DNA of 64,000 nt from DATBHM01 sp963772375. Its GTDB lineage: Bacteria; Actinomycetota; UBA4738; JACQTL01. Below are positions 9,074 to 17,314 of this stretch, in pieces. A program made the position numbers and the translations under genes. A model generated the notes under the pieces. That model did no database searches. It worked only from the letters and a program-made list of their open reading frames with translations, and had not been told where the DNA came from. The stretch spans positions 434,001-498,000 of the forward strand of contig CAVYXG010000005.1 of the NCBI GenBank assembly GCA_963772375.1. The letters run 5' to 3'. How positions within the stretch are numbered: the first letter of the stretch is position 1; the number at the start of each line of letters is the position of its first letter.

Positions 9074-10195
9074 CTACGCCGGTTGCGCGTCGAAGAAGTT
9101 GCTCCAGTCGGCGGAGCGCGAGGCCCCGTTGCCGATGATGAACTCCTCCACCATCTCACGAGCCGCGTCGTCCGAGAACTGCACCGGCGGCGACTTCATG
9201 AAGTAGGCGGATGGCCCGATCAGCGGCCCGGCGACCCCGCGGTCGAGCGCGACGCGCGCGCAGCGGACGGCGTCGATCACGATGCCGGCGGAGTTCGGCG
9301 AGTCCCACACCTCGAGCTTCAGCTCGATGTTGAGCGGCACGTCGCCGAAGTTCTGGCCCTCGAGGCGGATCTGCGCCCACTTGCGGTCCTCGAGCCACGG
9401 CACGTGGTCCGAGGGACCGATGTGGATCTTGTCCTTGTCGAGGGTCTCCCGGAGCTGGGACTGCACCGACTGGGTCTTCGACTGCTTCTTGGAGATCAGC
9501 CGCTCGCGTTCGAGCATGTTCTTGAAGTCCATGTTGCCGCCGAAGTTCAGCTGGTAGGTCCGGTTGAGCTGCACCCCTCGGTCCTCGAACAGCTTGGCGA
9601 GGACGCGGTGGACGATTGTGGCGCCGACCTGGGACTTGATGTCGTCGCCGACGATCGGCAGGCCGGCGTCGGCGAACTTCCGCGCCCACTCCTGGGTCGA
9701 AGCGATGAACACCGGGATGCAGTTGACGAACGCCGCACCGGCGTCGATGGCGGCCTGCGCGTAGTGCTTCGTCGCCTCCTCGCTCCCGACGGGGAGGTAG
9801 GAGACGACGACGTCCACCTGCGCCTCGCGGAGCGCGGCCGCGACCTGGACCGGTGGGGCGTCCGATTCGTCGATGGTCTCGCGGTAGTACTTCCCGAGCC
9901 CGTCGAGCGTCGGCCCGCGCTGCACCTCCACGCGGAGCGGCGGGACGTCCGAGAACCGGATGGTGTTGTTCGGCTCGCTGAAGATCGCCTCCGACACGTC
10001 GAAGCCGACCTTCTTGGCGTCGACGTCGAACGCGGCCGCGACCTCGATGTCGGACACGTGGTAGTCCCCCAGCCGCACGTGCATCAGGCCGGGCACGCGT
10101 TCCTCGGGGGAGGCGTCCCTGTAGTACTCGAGGCCCTGCACCAGCGACGAGGAGCAGTTCCCCACGCCGACGATGGCCAGACGGATCTTCTTCAC
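9074..10195 (-). CDS. ino1: Inositol-3-phosphate synthase
   Basis: Converts glucose 6-phosphate to 1L-myo-inositol 1-phosphate with NAD, the first step towards inositol, phosphatidylinositol and mycothiol in actinobacteria. The protein is 373 aa, the short bacterial/archaeal form. It shows the N-terminal Rossmann motif VGVGNCSSSLVQGLEYY (residues 10-26), the family motif NCIPVFIAS near the centre, GDDIKSQVGATIVHR, and the catalytic-region LNFGGNMDFKNML. It starts with a GTG that overlaps the TGA of the upstream padR gene (GTGA, 10192-10195), indicating translational coupling. An inositol synthase directly behind a PadR-type gene is also the mycobacterial arrangement. Confidence 0.95.
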   Translation of the reverse strand: MKKIRLAIVGVGNCSSSLVQGLEYYRDASPEERVPGLMHVRLGDYHVSDIEVAAAFDVDAKKVGFDVSEAIFSEPNNTIRFSDVPPLRVEVQRGPTLDGLGKYYRETIDESDAPPVQVAAALREAQVDVVVSYLPVGSEEATKHYAQAAIDAGAAFVNCIPVFIASTQEWARKFADAGLPIVGDDIKSQVGATIVHRVLAKLFEDRGVQLNRTYQLNFGGNMDFKNMLERERLISKKQSKTQSVQSQLRETLDKDKIHIGPSDHVPWLEDRKWAQIRLEGQNFGDVPLNIELKLEVWDSPNSAGIVIDAVRCARVALDRGVAGPLIGPSAYFMKSPPVQFSDDAAREMVEEFIIGNGASRSADWSNFFDAQPA

Positions 10196-10950
10196 GTTGC
10201 ACGCTCCTTCGTGCGAACGGCGGGGACGGACCGGCGGGGTGTGCCGGCCCGGTCGCGCTCACCGTTGGTGGTGGTCTTCGATCGTGTCTTCGTGGCCGCG
10301 CGGCGGCGGGTCCGCGGCGTCCGCCCGGGAGCCGGCGGCGGCTCCTCGGCGCTCGCCTGGGCCGTGGAGGGAGCAGCCGGCTGTTGGCCGGCGGCCTCCG
10401 ACGGCGACGCGGCCGCGAGCTCGGCGTCGGCGTGCACCTGGCGCCGTTCCGTCTCGATCAGGCCGTCGAGCCAGGCGATGTCCTGCTCGGTGGACTCCGC
10501 GCCGTGCCGCATCAACGACAGGGTGTAGCCGTCGATGCGCTCGCGGTAGTTCTTGAGCGAGGTCTTCATCTCCGACAGGCGGTCCTCCAGGTACGCGCGC
10601 CGCTTCTCGAGCAGGCGGAGCCGCGTCTCGGGCTTCAGGTACCGGAAGAACGCCAGGCGGACGCGGAACCGGTTGTCCTCGGAGGACTCCGGCGCCGCCT
10701 CCTGCAGCAGCTCGGCGAACAGCGCCTCGCCCTTGGCGGTGATCCGGTAGACGTTCTTGCGGCGACCCACGTCCTCCTTGTCGAACACCGGCTCGACCGC
10801 GCCCTCCTTCTCGAGGCGCTTCAGGGCCGGGTACAGGGAGCCGTAGGACACCTTCCAGAGGCCGCCCAGGGTGTCGGTCAGGCGCTTCGAGAGCTGGTAG
10901 CCGTGCATGGACCGCTCCTTGAGCAGTCCCAGGATCGCGAGCTCCAGCAT
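10192..10950 (-). CDS. PadR-family transcriptional regulator
   Basis: A 252-aa regulator with an N-terminal PadR winged helix: LELAILGLLKERSMHGYQLS (residues 2-21), then a wing with YRITAKGEALF near 78-88. The middle is helical (VirR-like dimerisation region, about residues 95-175). The last 70 residues are rich in Pro, Ala, Arg and Lys and probably form a disordered, non-specific DNA-binding tail. It is the first gene of a padR-ino1 operon, so it most likely controls inositol synthesis. Three evenly spaced ATATAT-centred boxes just upstream (10978-11013) are the obvious autoregulatory operator. The effector is unknown. Confidence 0.85.
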   Translation of the reverse strand: MLELAILGLLKERSMHGYQLSKRLTDTLGGLWKVSYGSLYPALKRLEKEGAVEPVFDKEDVGRRKNVYRITAKGEALFAELLQEAAPESSEDNRFRVRLAFFRYLKPETRLRLLEKRRAYLEDRLSEMKTSLKNYRERIDGYTLSLMRHGAESTEQDIAWLDGLIETERRQVHADAELAAASPSEAAGQQPAAPSTAQASAEEPPPAPGRTPRTRRRAATKTRSKTTTNGERDRAGTPRRSVPAVRTKERAT

Positions 10951-10977
10951 CAGGTCCTTCTCTCCAACATGACGGTT

Positions 10978-11013
10978 CGATATATCGGTCGCATATATCG
11001 CGTCGATATATTA
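10978..11013. promoter_or_regulatory. Putative PadR operator: three 13-bp-phased boxes
   Basis: Three related 10-mers occur at 10978 (CGATATATCG, a perfect palindrome), 10991 (GCATATATCG) and 11004 (CGATATATTA), each exactly 13 bp from the last. This AT-rich cluster is striking in 70% GC DNA and sits 28 bp before the padR start. Symmetric ATAT cores fit a dimeric winged-helix repressor. It could serve the padR-ino1 promoter, the divergent gene at 11111, or both. Assignment to PadR is inferred from position. Confidence 0.55.
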
Positions 11014-11110
11014 GCCGATCGGGAGGCCGGATCGTCAACCTCCGCGGCCGATCCCGTTCGCGCAGGTCGTGGTACACAGGAACGACCCCGGCGAAGGAAG
11101 GAACCCCCAC

Positions 11111-12547
11111 GTGACCCCGCCCATTCCCGCTCGGCACCGGCCGCGCGCCCGTCGTCTCGCCTTGGTGGCCGCCGGGGCGGTCGTGACGGTGACCGCGGTG
11201 CTGGCCGCCGGTCCCGGGGCGAACGCGTCGGGGCCCCAGGTGAGCGTTCGTCCCAACGTCGACGTCTCGAACAAACGGGGCGGGCAGTCGGAGCAGGCCA
11301 TCGCGGTCGACCCGCTCGACCCGAACAACGTCGTCGTCGTGTCGAACGAGGACCGGGCCGCCCCCGGGCTCCTCGAGTCGATCAGCAACGACGGCGGCGA
11401 GACCTGGACCCACCACGACATCGCCGACGACGACGCGCTGGGGTTCGGCTGCTGCGACCCGACGCTCTCCTGGGATCAGTACGGGAACCTGTTCTTCGGC
11501 GACATCCGGTTCACGGCGAGCCACAACGACCGCATCGACGTCGTGCTGTCCACGGACGCGGGGGAGACCTGGAAGCGCATCGCCTCGTTCAAGGGCCGGC
11601 TCCGGTCGGTGGGGGCGAACCACTTCGAGGACCAGCCGACCATCACGACCGGCGACGGGATGGTGTGGGTGACGCACTACCTGTTCCATCGCGGCGTGAT
11701 CGCGCACGGTGCGCGGGTGACCGGGCTCGGGCAGGTCGGCGCGTTCCACGCCCCCGAGGTGGCGCCGTACTCGCACCCGGGGAACTACGGCGACATCGCG
11801 ATCGGGCCCCAGGGGCAGGTGATGGTGGCGTACCAGATCCCGCAGAGCCAGGAGGTCAAGGGCCGCGTCCGCATCGACGTCGACCCCGACGGCCTGGGGC
11901 CGCAGGGGTTCGGGCCGCCGGTGAACCTCGCGCTGACGAACGTAGGCGGGTTCGACTTCATCCCGCCGCAGTCGGGGCGATCGGTCGACGCGGAGATCGG
12001 GCTGGCCTGGGACCGCAGCGGCGGTCCGGACGAGGGGCGGGCCTTCGCCGTCTACACGCGCGAGGATCCCGACGAGAGCGACGACACGAACATCTGGCTG
12101 CGGTACTCCGACGACGACGGCGCCACGTGGAGCACGCCGCGGCGACTCAACGACGACACAGGGACCAACTCGCAGTTCCTGCCGCGGATCGCGCTCGACC
12201 AGGTCACCGGCGACGTCGCGGTCACCTGGCACGATTCCCGCAACGACCACGGGCAGGGCCACGGGGGCGACACGGACGGGCTGCCCGACGACGACGCTCA
12301 GTACTGGGGGACCGTGAGCCTGGACGGCGGGCAGACCTGGCTGTCCAACTTCCGTATCAGTGCGGGCACGTCGAATGCCGCGCGGGCGAGCGACGGGGTC
12401 GACTACGGCGACTACACGGCGCTGACCGGGTTCGACGGCGTCTTCTACCCGGCGTGGGCGGACAACTCGAACTCCACACACACCAACCCCAACGGCCGGC
12501 TGGACACGTTCGACGTGTACACGGCACTGGTGACGATCACGCGCTAG
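11111..12547 (+). CDS. Secreted sialidase-like (BNR/Asp-box) beta-propeller protein
   Basis: A 478-aa exported protein. From the GTG at 11111 (preceded by GAAGGAAGGAA) there is a Sec-type signal peptide: a basic RHRPRARR start, a hydrophobic core, and likely cleavage after GANA. The mature part carries four Asp-box repeats: SNDGGETW, STDAGETW, SDDDGATW and SLDGGQTW, the hallmark of six-bladed sialidase-like propellers. I do not see the FRIP motif or a convincing arginine triad, so it may be a non-catalytic or differently specific propeller. The upstream region is shared with padR. A role in surface glycan binding or hydrolysis is a guess. Confidence 0.72.
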   Translation: MTPPIPARHRPRARRLALVAAGAVVTVTAVLAAGPGANASGPQVSVRPNVDVSNKRGGQSEQAIAVDPLDPNNVVVVSNEDRAAPGLLESISNDGGETWTHHDIADDDALGFGCCDPTLSWDQYGNLFFGDIRFTASHNDRIDVVLSTDAGETWKRIASFKGRLRSVGANHFEDQPTITTGDGMVWVTHYLFHRGVIAHGARVTGLGQVGAFHAPEVAPYSHPGNYGDIAIGPQGQVMVAYQIPQSQEVKGRVRIDVDPDGLGPQGFGPPVNLALTNVGGFDFIPPQSGRSVDAEIGLAWDRSGGPDEGRAFAVYTREDPDESDDTNIWLRYSDDDGATWSTPRRLNDDTGTNSQFLPRIALDQVTGDVAVTWHDSRNDHGQGHGGDTDGLPDDDAQYWGTVSLDGGQTWLSNFRISAGTSNAARASDGVDYGDYTALTGFDGVFYPAWADNSNSTHTNPNGRLDTFDVYTALVTITR

Positions 12548-12642
12548 ACGCCCACCGGGTCCGCGTGGTCAGCGTCCGGCGGCGTTCCCTACACTTGCCG
12601 ACGCCCGCGTTGGCCAGTTCACCTTCGAAACGGAGCCCTCAC

Positions 12643-14238
12643 ATGTCCCGAGTCCTGCTGATCGGCTGGGACGGCGCCGACTGGCGGATCCTCGATCCGC
12701 TGCTCGAGGCCGGCGCCCTGCCCAACCTCCAGGCGCTGATCGACCGCGGCGCGAAAGGGGTGCTCAAGAGCACCATCCCGACACACTCGTGGGCCGCCTG
12801 GCCTTCGTTCCTCACCGGCGTCGAGCCGGACGACCACGACGTGTGGGACATCCTCGAGCACGATCCGCCGGGCGCCGACAAGCACCTCCCGGTGACCTAT
12901 CGCTCGATCAAGGAGCGGACATTCCTCGCGGACCTCACCGCGGCGGACAAGGAACAGCTGATGGTGAACGTCCCGCTGTCGTTCCCGCCGCCGGAGATCA
13001 AGGGCAGGCTCATCGCGGGGGGCGTCCTGCCCAAGGGCAAGCCGTTCACGTGGCCGCACTCGCTGGCCGACGACCTCGCCGCGCGAGGGACGCCGTGGCC
13101 GATCAACGGCATGTCGTGGACGACGTACCACAACAAGATCGAGCCGTATCTCGAGGAGGTCCACCGGGTCACGAAGCCCCGGATCGACGCGTCGCTGCGG
13201 CTGATCGGCGAGTCGGACTGGGACGTGGCGACGTTCGTGTTCTTCTCGACGGACCGGGTGCAGCACTGCCTGTCGGAGTTCCTGTCGACCGACCACCCCG
13301 ACTACGCGACCAACGTCAAGACGCCGACCGCGGAGAAGATCCGCGACGTCTACCGGATGCTCGACGAGGCGCTGGGAGCCCTCGTGGCGAACGCCCGCGA
13401 GGACGACCTCGTGGTCTTCATGTCCGACCACGGGTTCCAGTCGTGCACCCGCGCCCTGAACATGGACCGGCTGCTCTCCCAACTCGGGTTCCTGCAGTTC
13501 TCGGCGTCGCAGGCCGTGTACGGGCCCATGCAGTGGGGGCCGATGCGGGCCGTCGCGCGGAAGGTGTACGACGCGCTCGGGCTGCACGGCAAGGTCGCGC
13601 TGCGGCAGGCCGTGAACTGGTCGAAGACCCGCGTGTACACCTCGATCCGCTCGACCGGTGAAGGCGTGTCGGTCAACCTCGAGGGCCGCGAGGTCAACGG
13701 GATCGTCCGTCCCGAGGACTACGACACGGTCAGGGACGAGATCGCCGCGAAGATCGAGTCGTTCGTCGACCCGGCCACCGGCCGTTCGCCGGTGAAGAAG
13801 GTGTGGCGGCGCGAGGAGCTGTTCAAGGGCAAGTTCGTGGACTCCGCGCCGGACCTCATCTTCGAGCCGGCGCCGCTGTACTCGCTCACGCACGCCAAGA
13901 CCGCGCTCGAGGACGCCGACTGGGTCTCGGGCGACCACCGGATCGAGGGCGTGATCGTGGCGGCCGGATCGCGGGTGCCGAACGACGCCTTCGAACGGCA
14001 GCCGGCGTCGCTCATCGACCTGGCGCCGACGATCCTCGCGGCGGTCGACGCCCCCGCCTCCGTCCAGCACACCGGGAAGGTGCTCCAGCCGCTGGTCGGC
14101 GCCGACGCCACGGTCCGCGCGGGCGACGCCGCCGCGGCGCCGGTGGCCATCCCGGGCATGGCCGGCGAGGCGGCCGTCACGGACACCGAGGCCGACGAGA
14201 TGGAGGAACACCTCCGCGGCCTGGGCTACCTCGAGTAG
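12643..14238 (+). CDS. Alkaline-phosphatase-superfamily phosphodiesterase
   Basis: A 531-aa protein of the type I phosphodiesterase/nucleotide pyrophosphatase family. Metal-binding and nucleophile elements are visible in family order: GWDGADWRILDPLLE (residues 8-22), STIPTHSWAAWPSFLTG (around 45-61, with Thr or Ser as nucleophile), FFSTDRVQHC, MSDHGFQS (second metal site) and SGDHRIEGV near 435. There is no signal peptide, so it is probably cytoplasmic. The flippase gene follows after only 4 nt, and the pair looks like an operon handling a phosphorylated lipid-linked or extracellular glycan precursor (inference). The substrate is unknown. Confidence 0.8.
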   Translation: MSRVLLIGWDGADWRILDPLLEAGALPNLQALIDRGAKGVLKSTIPTHSWAAWPSFLTGVEPDDHDVWDILEHDPPGADKHLPVTYRSIKERTFLADLTAADKEQLMVNVPLSFPPPEIKGRLIAGGVLPKGKPFTWPHSLADDLAARGTPWPINGMSWTTYHNKIEPYLEEVHRVTKPRIDASLRLIGESDWDVATFVFFSTDRVQHCLSEFLSTDHPDYATNVKTPTAEKIRDVYRMLDEALGALVANAREDDLVVFMSDHGFQSCTRALNMDRLLSQLGFLQFSASQAVYGPMQWGPMRAVARKVYDALGLHGKVALRQAVNWSKTRVYTSIRSTGEGVSVNLEGREVNGIVRPEDYDTVRDEIAAKIESFVDPATGRSPVKKVWRREELFKGKFVDSAPDLIFEPAPLYSLTHAKTALEDADWVSGDHRIEGVIVAAGSRVPNDAFERQPASLIDLAPTILAAVDAPASVQHTGKVLQPLVGADATVRAGDAAAAPVAIPGMAGEAAVTDTEADEMEEHLRGLGYLE

Positions 14239-14242
14239 TCCC

Positions 14243-15940
14243 GTGGCCCGAACCGGCGGACCGACGACCGGCGACGACGCGGCCGACGAGGTCGCCGAGG
14301 AGGCCAGCCTCCCCCTCGAGCACGGGAACGGCCGCCGTCGCGGCCGGGACGGTGGCGGGGGTGGGTTCCGGAGCGCGCTCGAGTCCGTCCTGCCCCGGCG
14401 GGAGTTCGGCGACCAGCGCGACATCCTGGGGGGCGCCGGCCAGAACGTGATCGGCCTCGCGGCCGGCGTGCTCGCCACGTTCGTCACCCAGATCGCCATG
14501 ACCCGAACGCTCGGCGCGCAGCTGTTCGGCGTGGTCACGGTGACGACGCAGTTCGCCTTCATCGCCTCCACGGCGACGCGGTTCGGGATGGACGTCGCGA
14601 ACGTCCGCCTGGTCGCGATCCTGGCCGGCCAGAACGAGCACGGCCGCATCCGCCACCTGGTCCGCAAGTCGGTCTGGATCTCCGCGTCGGTGTCCGTCGT
14701 GGTCGGGTTGGCCGTGTTCGCGCTGTCGTCGTGGCTGGCCGACACGTTCGTGTCGCCCGCCCTGCACCGCCAGGGGGTCGTGTCGTTCTGGGCGGCTGCG
14801 CTCGCGATCCCCTTCGCCGCGGTGACGTGGTCCTACCTCGGCGGCACCCGGGGCCTGAAGATCATGCGGCACACGCTGTACGTCTTCTGGATCGGCCAGC
14901 CGGTCGGGTGGATTCTGTTCGCGATCGCCGGGTGGTTGGTCGCGGCGAAGACGGCCGGCGTCTCGTCGTTCGCGTACGCGTTCTCGTGGATCGTGGCGTG
15001 CGGGCTCGCGGCGTGGGCGTGGGAGCGCGAGTCGCGCGGGTTCGACTCGATGCCCCGCGGTCAGGGCATCCCCCAGGAACGGACCGGCGCGCTGCTGCGG
15101 TTCGGCATGCTCCGGACGCCGGCCACGCTGTTCGCGCAGCTGCTGTTCTGGATCGACACGTTCGTGCTGGCGGCCATCAAGCCCGGCCAGGTGGGCGTGT
15201 ACGGCGCGACCGTCCGCACCGGGCAGTCGCTGCTGCTGTTCCTGACATCGCTGTCGCTGGTGTTCAGCCCGTTCGTGGCGGACCTCCACCACCGGGGGGA
15301 ACGCGACAAGCTCGACGGCCTCTACAAGAACGTGACTCGGTGGGGGCTCGCGACGACGCTTCCCATCCTCCTGGCGCTGGCGATCCTGCCGGGAACGATC
15401 ATGCGCGTGTACGGCAACGAGTTCGTCGCCGGCAAGGCCGCGCTGCAGATCCTGATCATCGGGCTGATCGTGCCGGTCATCGTGGGAACGGTCGGGTTCA
15501 TCCTCATCATGGTCGGGCGGACGGGCTGGGACCTGCTGGTGTACATGGGCTCGTTCATCACCGCGGTGGGGATCGCCGTGGTGCTGGCGCCGCACATCGG
15601 GATGCGGGGAACCGCGATCGCCGAGGCCGTGACGCTCACCGCGTCGGCCGTCGCGCGGCTGCTGCTGGTGAAGAAGTTCGTGAACATCTGGCCGTTCGAT
15701 CGGGCCTTCCTCCGCCTCCTCGTGCCGACGCTCGCCGGCGGGGTGGCCATGTGGGCCGCGCACCAGGTCCTCGCCGGGCCGAAGTGGCTGATCGACCTGG
15801 GGGGCTCGATCCTGTTCGGGACGGTCGTGTACGGGGTCCTGCTGGTGGCGATCGGCCTGAAGCCTGGCGAACGCCGGCTGGTCGTGACGCTCGCCAGGAA
15901 GGTGCTGCCCGGCGGAAGGGGGCCGGCATCCTCGGCGTAG
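14243..15940 (+). CDS. Polysaccharide flippase (Wzx/MurJ-MATE superfamily)
   Basis: A 565-aa multidrug/oligosaccharidyl-lipid flippase-type membrane protein with about 14 hydrophobic segments after a charged, Gly-rich N-terminal tail of about 60 residues. Features typical of the Wzx/RfbX group are the first helix region GAGQNVIGLAAGVLATFV and the conserved motif RTLGAQLFGVVTVTTQF. It would move a lipid-linked glycan across the plasma membrane. It starts with a GTG 4 nt after the phosphodiesterase stop, so co-expression is likely. No glycosyltransferase genes lie nearby, so the glycan must be built elsewhere. Confidence 0.8.
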   Translation: MARTGGPTTGDDAADEVAEEASLPLEHGNGRRRGRDGGGGGFRSALESVLPRREFGDQRDILGGAGQNVIGLAAGVLATFVTQIAMTRTLGAQLFGVVTVTTQFAFIASTATRFGMDVANVRLVAILAGQNEHGRIRHLVRKSVWISASVSVVVGLAVFALSSWLADTFVSPALHRQGVVSFWAAALAIPFAAVTWSYLGGTRGLKIMRHTLYVFWIGQPVGWILFAIAGWLVAAKTAGVSSFAYAFSWIVACGLAAWAWERESRGFDSMPRGQGIPQERTGALLRFGMLRTPATLFAQLLFWIDTFVLAAIKPGQVGVYGATVRTGQSLLLFLTSLSLVFSPFVADLHHRGERDKLDGLYKNVTRWGLATTLPILLALAILPGTIMRVYGNEFVAGKAALQILIIGLIVPVIVGTVGFILIMVGRTGWDLLVYMGSFITAVGIAVVLAPHIGMRGTAIAEAVTLTASAVARLLLVKKFVNIWPFDRAFLRLLVPTLAGGVAMWAAHQVLAGPKWLIDLGGSILFGTVVYGVLLVAIGLKPGERRLVVTLARKVLPGGRGPASSA

Positions 15941-16007
15941 CCACGTGCCCAAGCCGGCACCCGCCGGGATGATCGGGCGCTTCCTTCGATCGGTAGGGAG
16001 GGTCCCC

Positions 16008-16100
16008 GTGCAGTCGCCCGTGCCGAACGACTACGTGCCGGGAGACCGGACACCTGTTCGGCCGACCCCGGCGACAACCGGGTCGCCCTGCGAGCACTGA
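16008..16100 (+). CDS. Possible 30-aa small ORF
   Basis: In the 167-bp gap after the flippase there is a GTG-started frame of 30 codons with a good ribosome-binding site (TAGGGAGGG, 5 nt before the start). The peptide (begins MQSPVPNDYVPGDR, ends SPCEH) is Pro-rich and matches nothing I know. An in-frame ATG at 15969 would lengthen it. It may be spurious; only the ribosome-binding site supports it. Confidence 0.2.
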   Translation: MQSPVPNDYVPGDRTPVRPTPATTGSPCEH

Positions 16101-16107
16101 GAGCGGC

Positions 16108-16695
16108 CTACCGGAAGGCCGCGGGGCCGGCCGACCTGCGGTCGGGATCCAGCCGGAGCGCCCCGATGACGCCGGGCGGTCCCGCCTGGACGGTCCCGTC
16201 GCTCGAGACCAACGGGGCGGCCGTCTGCACGGCCTCGGGCAGGACGACGAGCGGTTCGGCCTCGGGCAGCACGACCACCGCATCGGCCTTCTCCGCGAGG
16301 GTCGCTCCGGCGAAGCCGCCGAGCCCGTTGTGCGCCGGGGAACGCGGCCGGGCAGCCTGGCCGTTCCTGGCCTCCTCCAGGAACGCGAAGTCGTCGCCGC
16401 GGCGCACGCGAACGGCGGCCATGATCATCAGCACGAACCCCGGCCCGAACGCGATGCCCGAGCGTATGACGGCGCCCAGGAACGCGATCCCGAGGAGTAC
16501 CGACGCGACCGTCAGCGCCGCCGACGACCGCGGCAGGACGAGCGCGAGGACGCCGGCGGCAGTGCCGGCCAGCAGGCCGAACACGGCGAACGCGGGCGCC
16601 CCGCCCGGATAGGACGTGATGTAGACGGCCGTGTAGAACGCGCCCCCCAGCGCGACCACGCCGGCGATCCGCGTGAACCTGACGTTCCCCCTCAT
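16108..16695 (-). CDS. Hypothetical four-helix membrane protein
   Basis: A 195-aa protein from the ATG at 16695, chosen over the ATG at 16716 because GGGGG stands about 8 nt before it. Residues 1-110 contain about four hydrophobic helices, including YTAVYITSYPGGAPAFAVF. The C-terminal 85 residues are Ala/Pro/Val-rich, polar and probably disordered, with a repeated short pattern (VVLPEAEPLVVLPEA). No family is recognised. It is convergent with the flippase gene. A 7-bp hairpin lies over its stop codon (16103-16122), without a U-tract. Confidence 0.55.
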   Translation of the reverse strand: MRGNVRFTRIAGVVALGGAFYTAVYITSYPGGAPAFAVFGLLAGTAAGVLALVLPRSSAALTVASVLLGIAFLGAVIRSGIAFGPGFVLMIMAAVRVRRGDDFAFLEEARNGQAARPRSPAHNGLGGFAGATLAEKADAVVVLPEAEPLVVLPEAVQTAAPLVSSDGTVQAGPPGVIGALRLDPDRRSAGPAAFR

Positions 16696-16807
16696 TCGCA
16701 CCCCCTGCGTCACCATGTTCCGGGACCGCGCCCCGTCGCGGGACCGGGGTTCCCCGCGCGGTCCCGAGTCAACCCCGTCGAAGGTCGGCCCGGCAACGGC
16801 CGAACGG

Positions 16808-17314
16808 CTAGAGATCGGCGATCCGCTTAGCCCCGATTCGACGGCCGTGCCGAAGGGCCCGTTCCACCGCGTCCGCCGGGGACTCGGCGACGTCGACGCC
16901 CTCGACGGGCCGGCCCCGCCGGACCAGGTCCCACGTACGCAGGCCGACGACGGGTGTTCCGATCTTCAGGGCGAACGCGATCTCGCTGAGCGTGCCGAAC
17001 TCTCCGCCCACGGCGATCATCACGTCGGCGGCCCGGGCGATGAGCGCGTTGCGCATCTCGCCCATGCCGGTGGGGACGGCGACGGTGACGAACGGGTTCG
17101 CTTCCGCGCGGTCGAACCCGGGCAGGATGCCGACGACCGTTCCGCCGGCCCCCGCGGCGCCCCGCGAGACGGCCTCCATCACGCCGGTCGAGCCGCCGCA
17201 CACCACGACGGCGCCCTCCTGCGCGAGGAGGCGTCCGACCTCCTCGGCGCCGGCCGCATCCTCGTCGGACGCGACGCCCGGCCCGACGACGGCCACGTAC
17301 ACGGCGTCGTTCAT
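16808..17314 (-). CDS. TIGR00725/LOG-like Rossmann-fold protein
   Basis: A 168-aa member of the lysine-decarboxylase-like/LOG superfamily (TIGR00725-type). Diagnostic are CGGSTGVMEAVSRGA (about residues 37-51) and GMGEMRNALIARAADVMIAV followed by GGEFGTLSEIAFALK (about residues 83-117). Relatives are cytokinin-riboside phosphoribohydrolases or molybdenum-cofactor-carrier-like nucleotide binders; the PGGxGTxxE motif of true LOG enzymes appears here as GGEFGTLSE, so that enzymatic activity is doubtful. Its ATG overlaps the TGA of the helicase gene (ATGA, 17311-17314), so the two are translationally coupled. Confidence 0.8.
   Translation of the reverse strand: MNDAVYVAVVGPGVASDEDAAGAEEVGRLLAQEGAVVVCGGSTGVMEAVSRGAAGAGGTVVGILPGFDRAEANPFVTVAVPTGMGEMRNALIARAADVMIAVGGEFGTLSEIAFALKIGTPVVGLRTWDLVRRGRPVEGVDVAESPADAVERALRHGRRIGAKRIADL

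Noticed and set aside
16103..16122. Hairpin GCGGCCT-n6-AGGCCGC as an intrinsic terminator
   Set aside because: Perfect 7-bp stem but no following U-tract on either strand, and it overlaps the coding end of the gene at 16108; such stems arise by chance in high-GC DNA.
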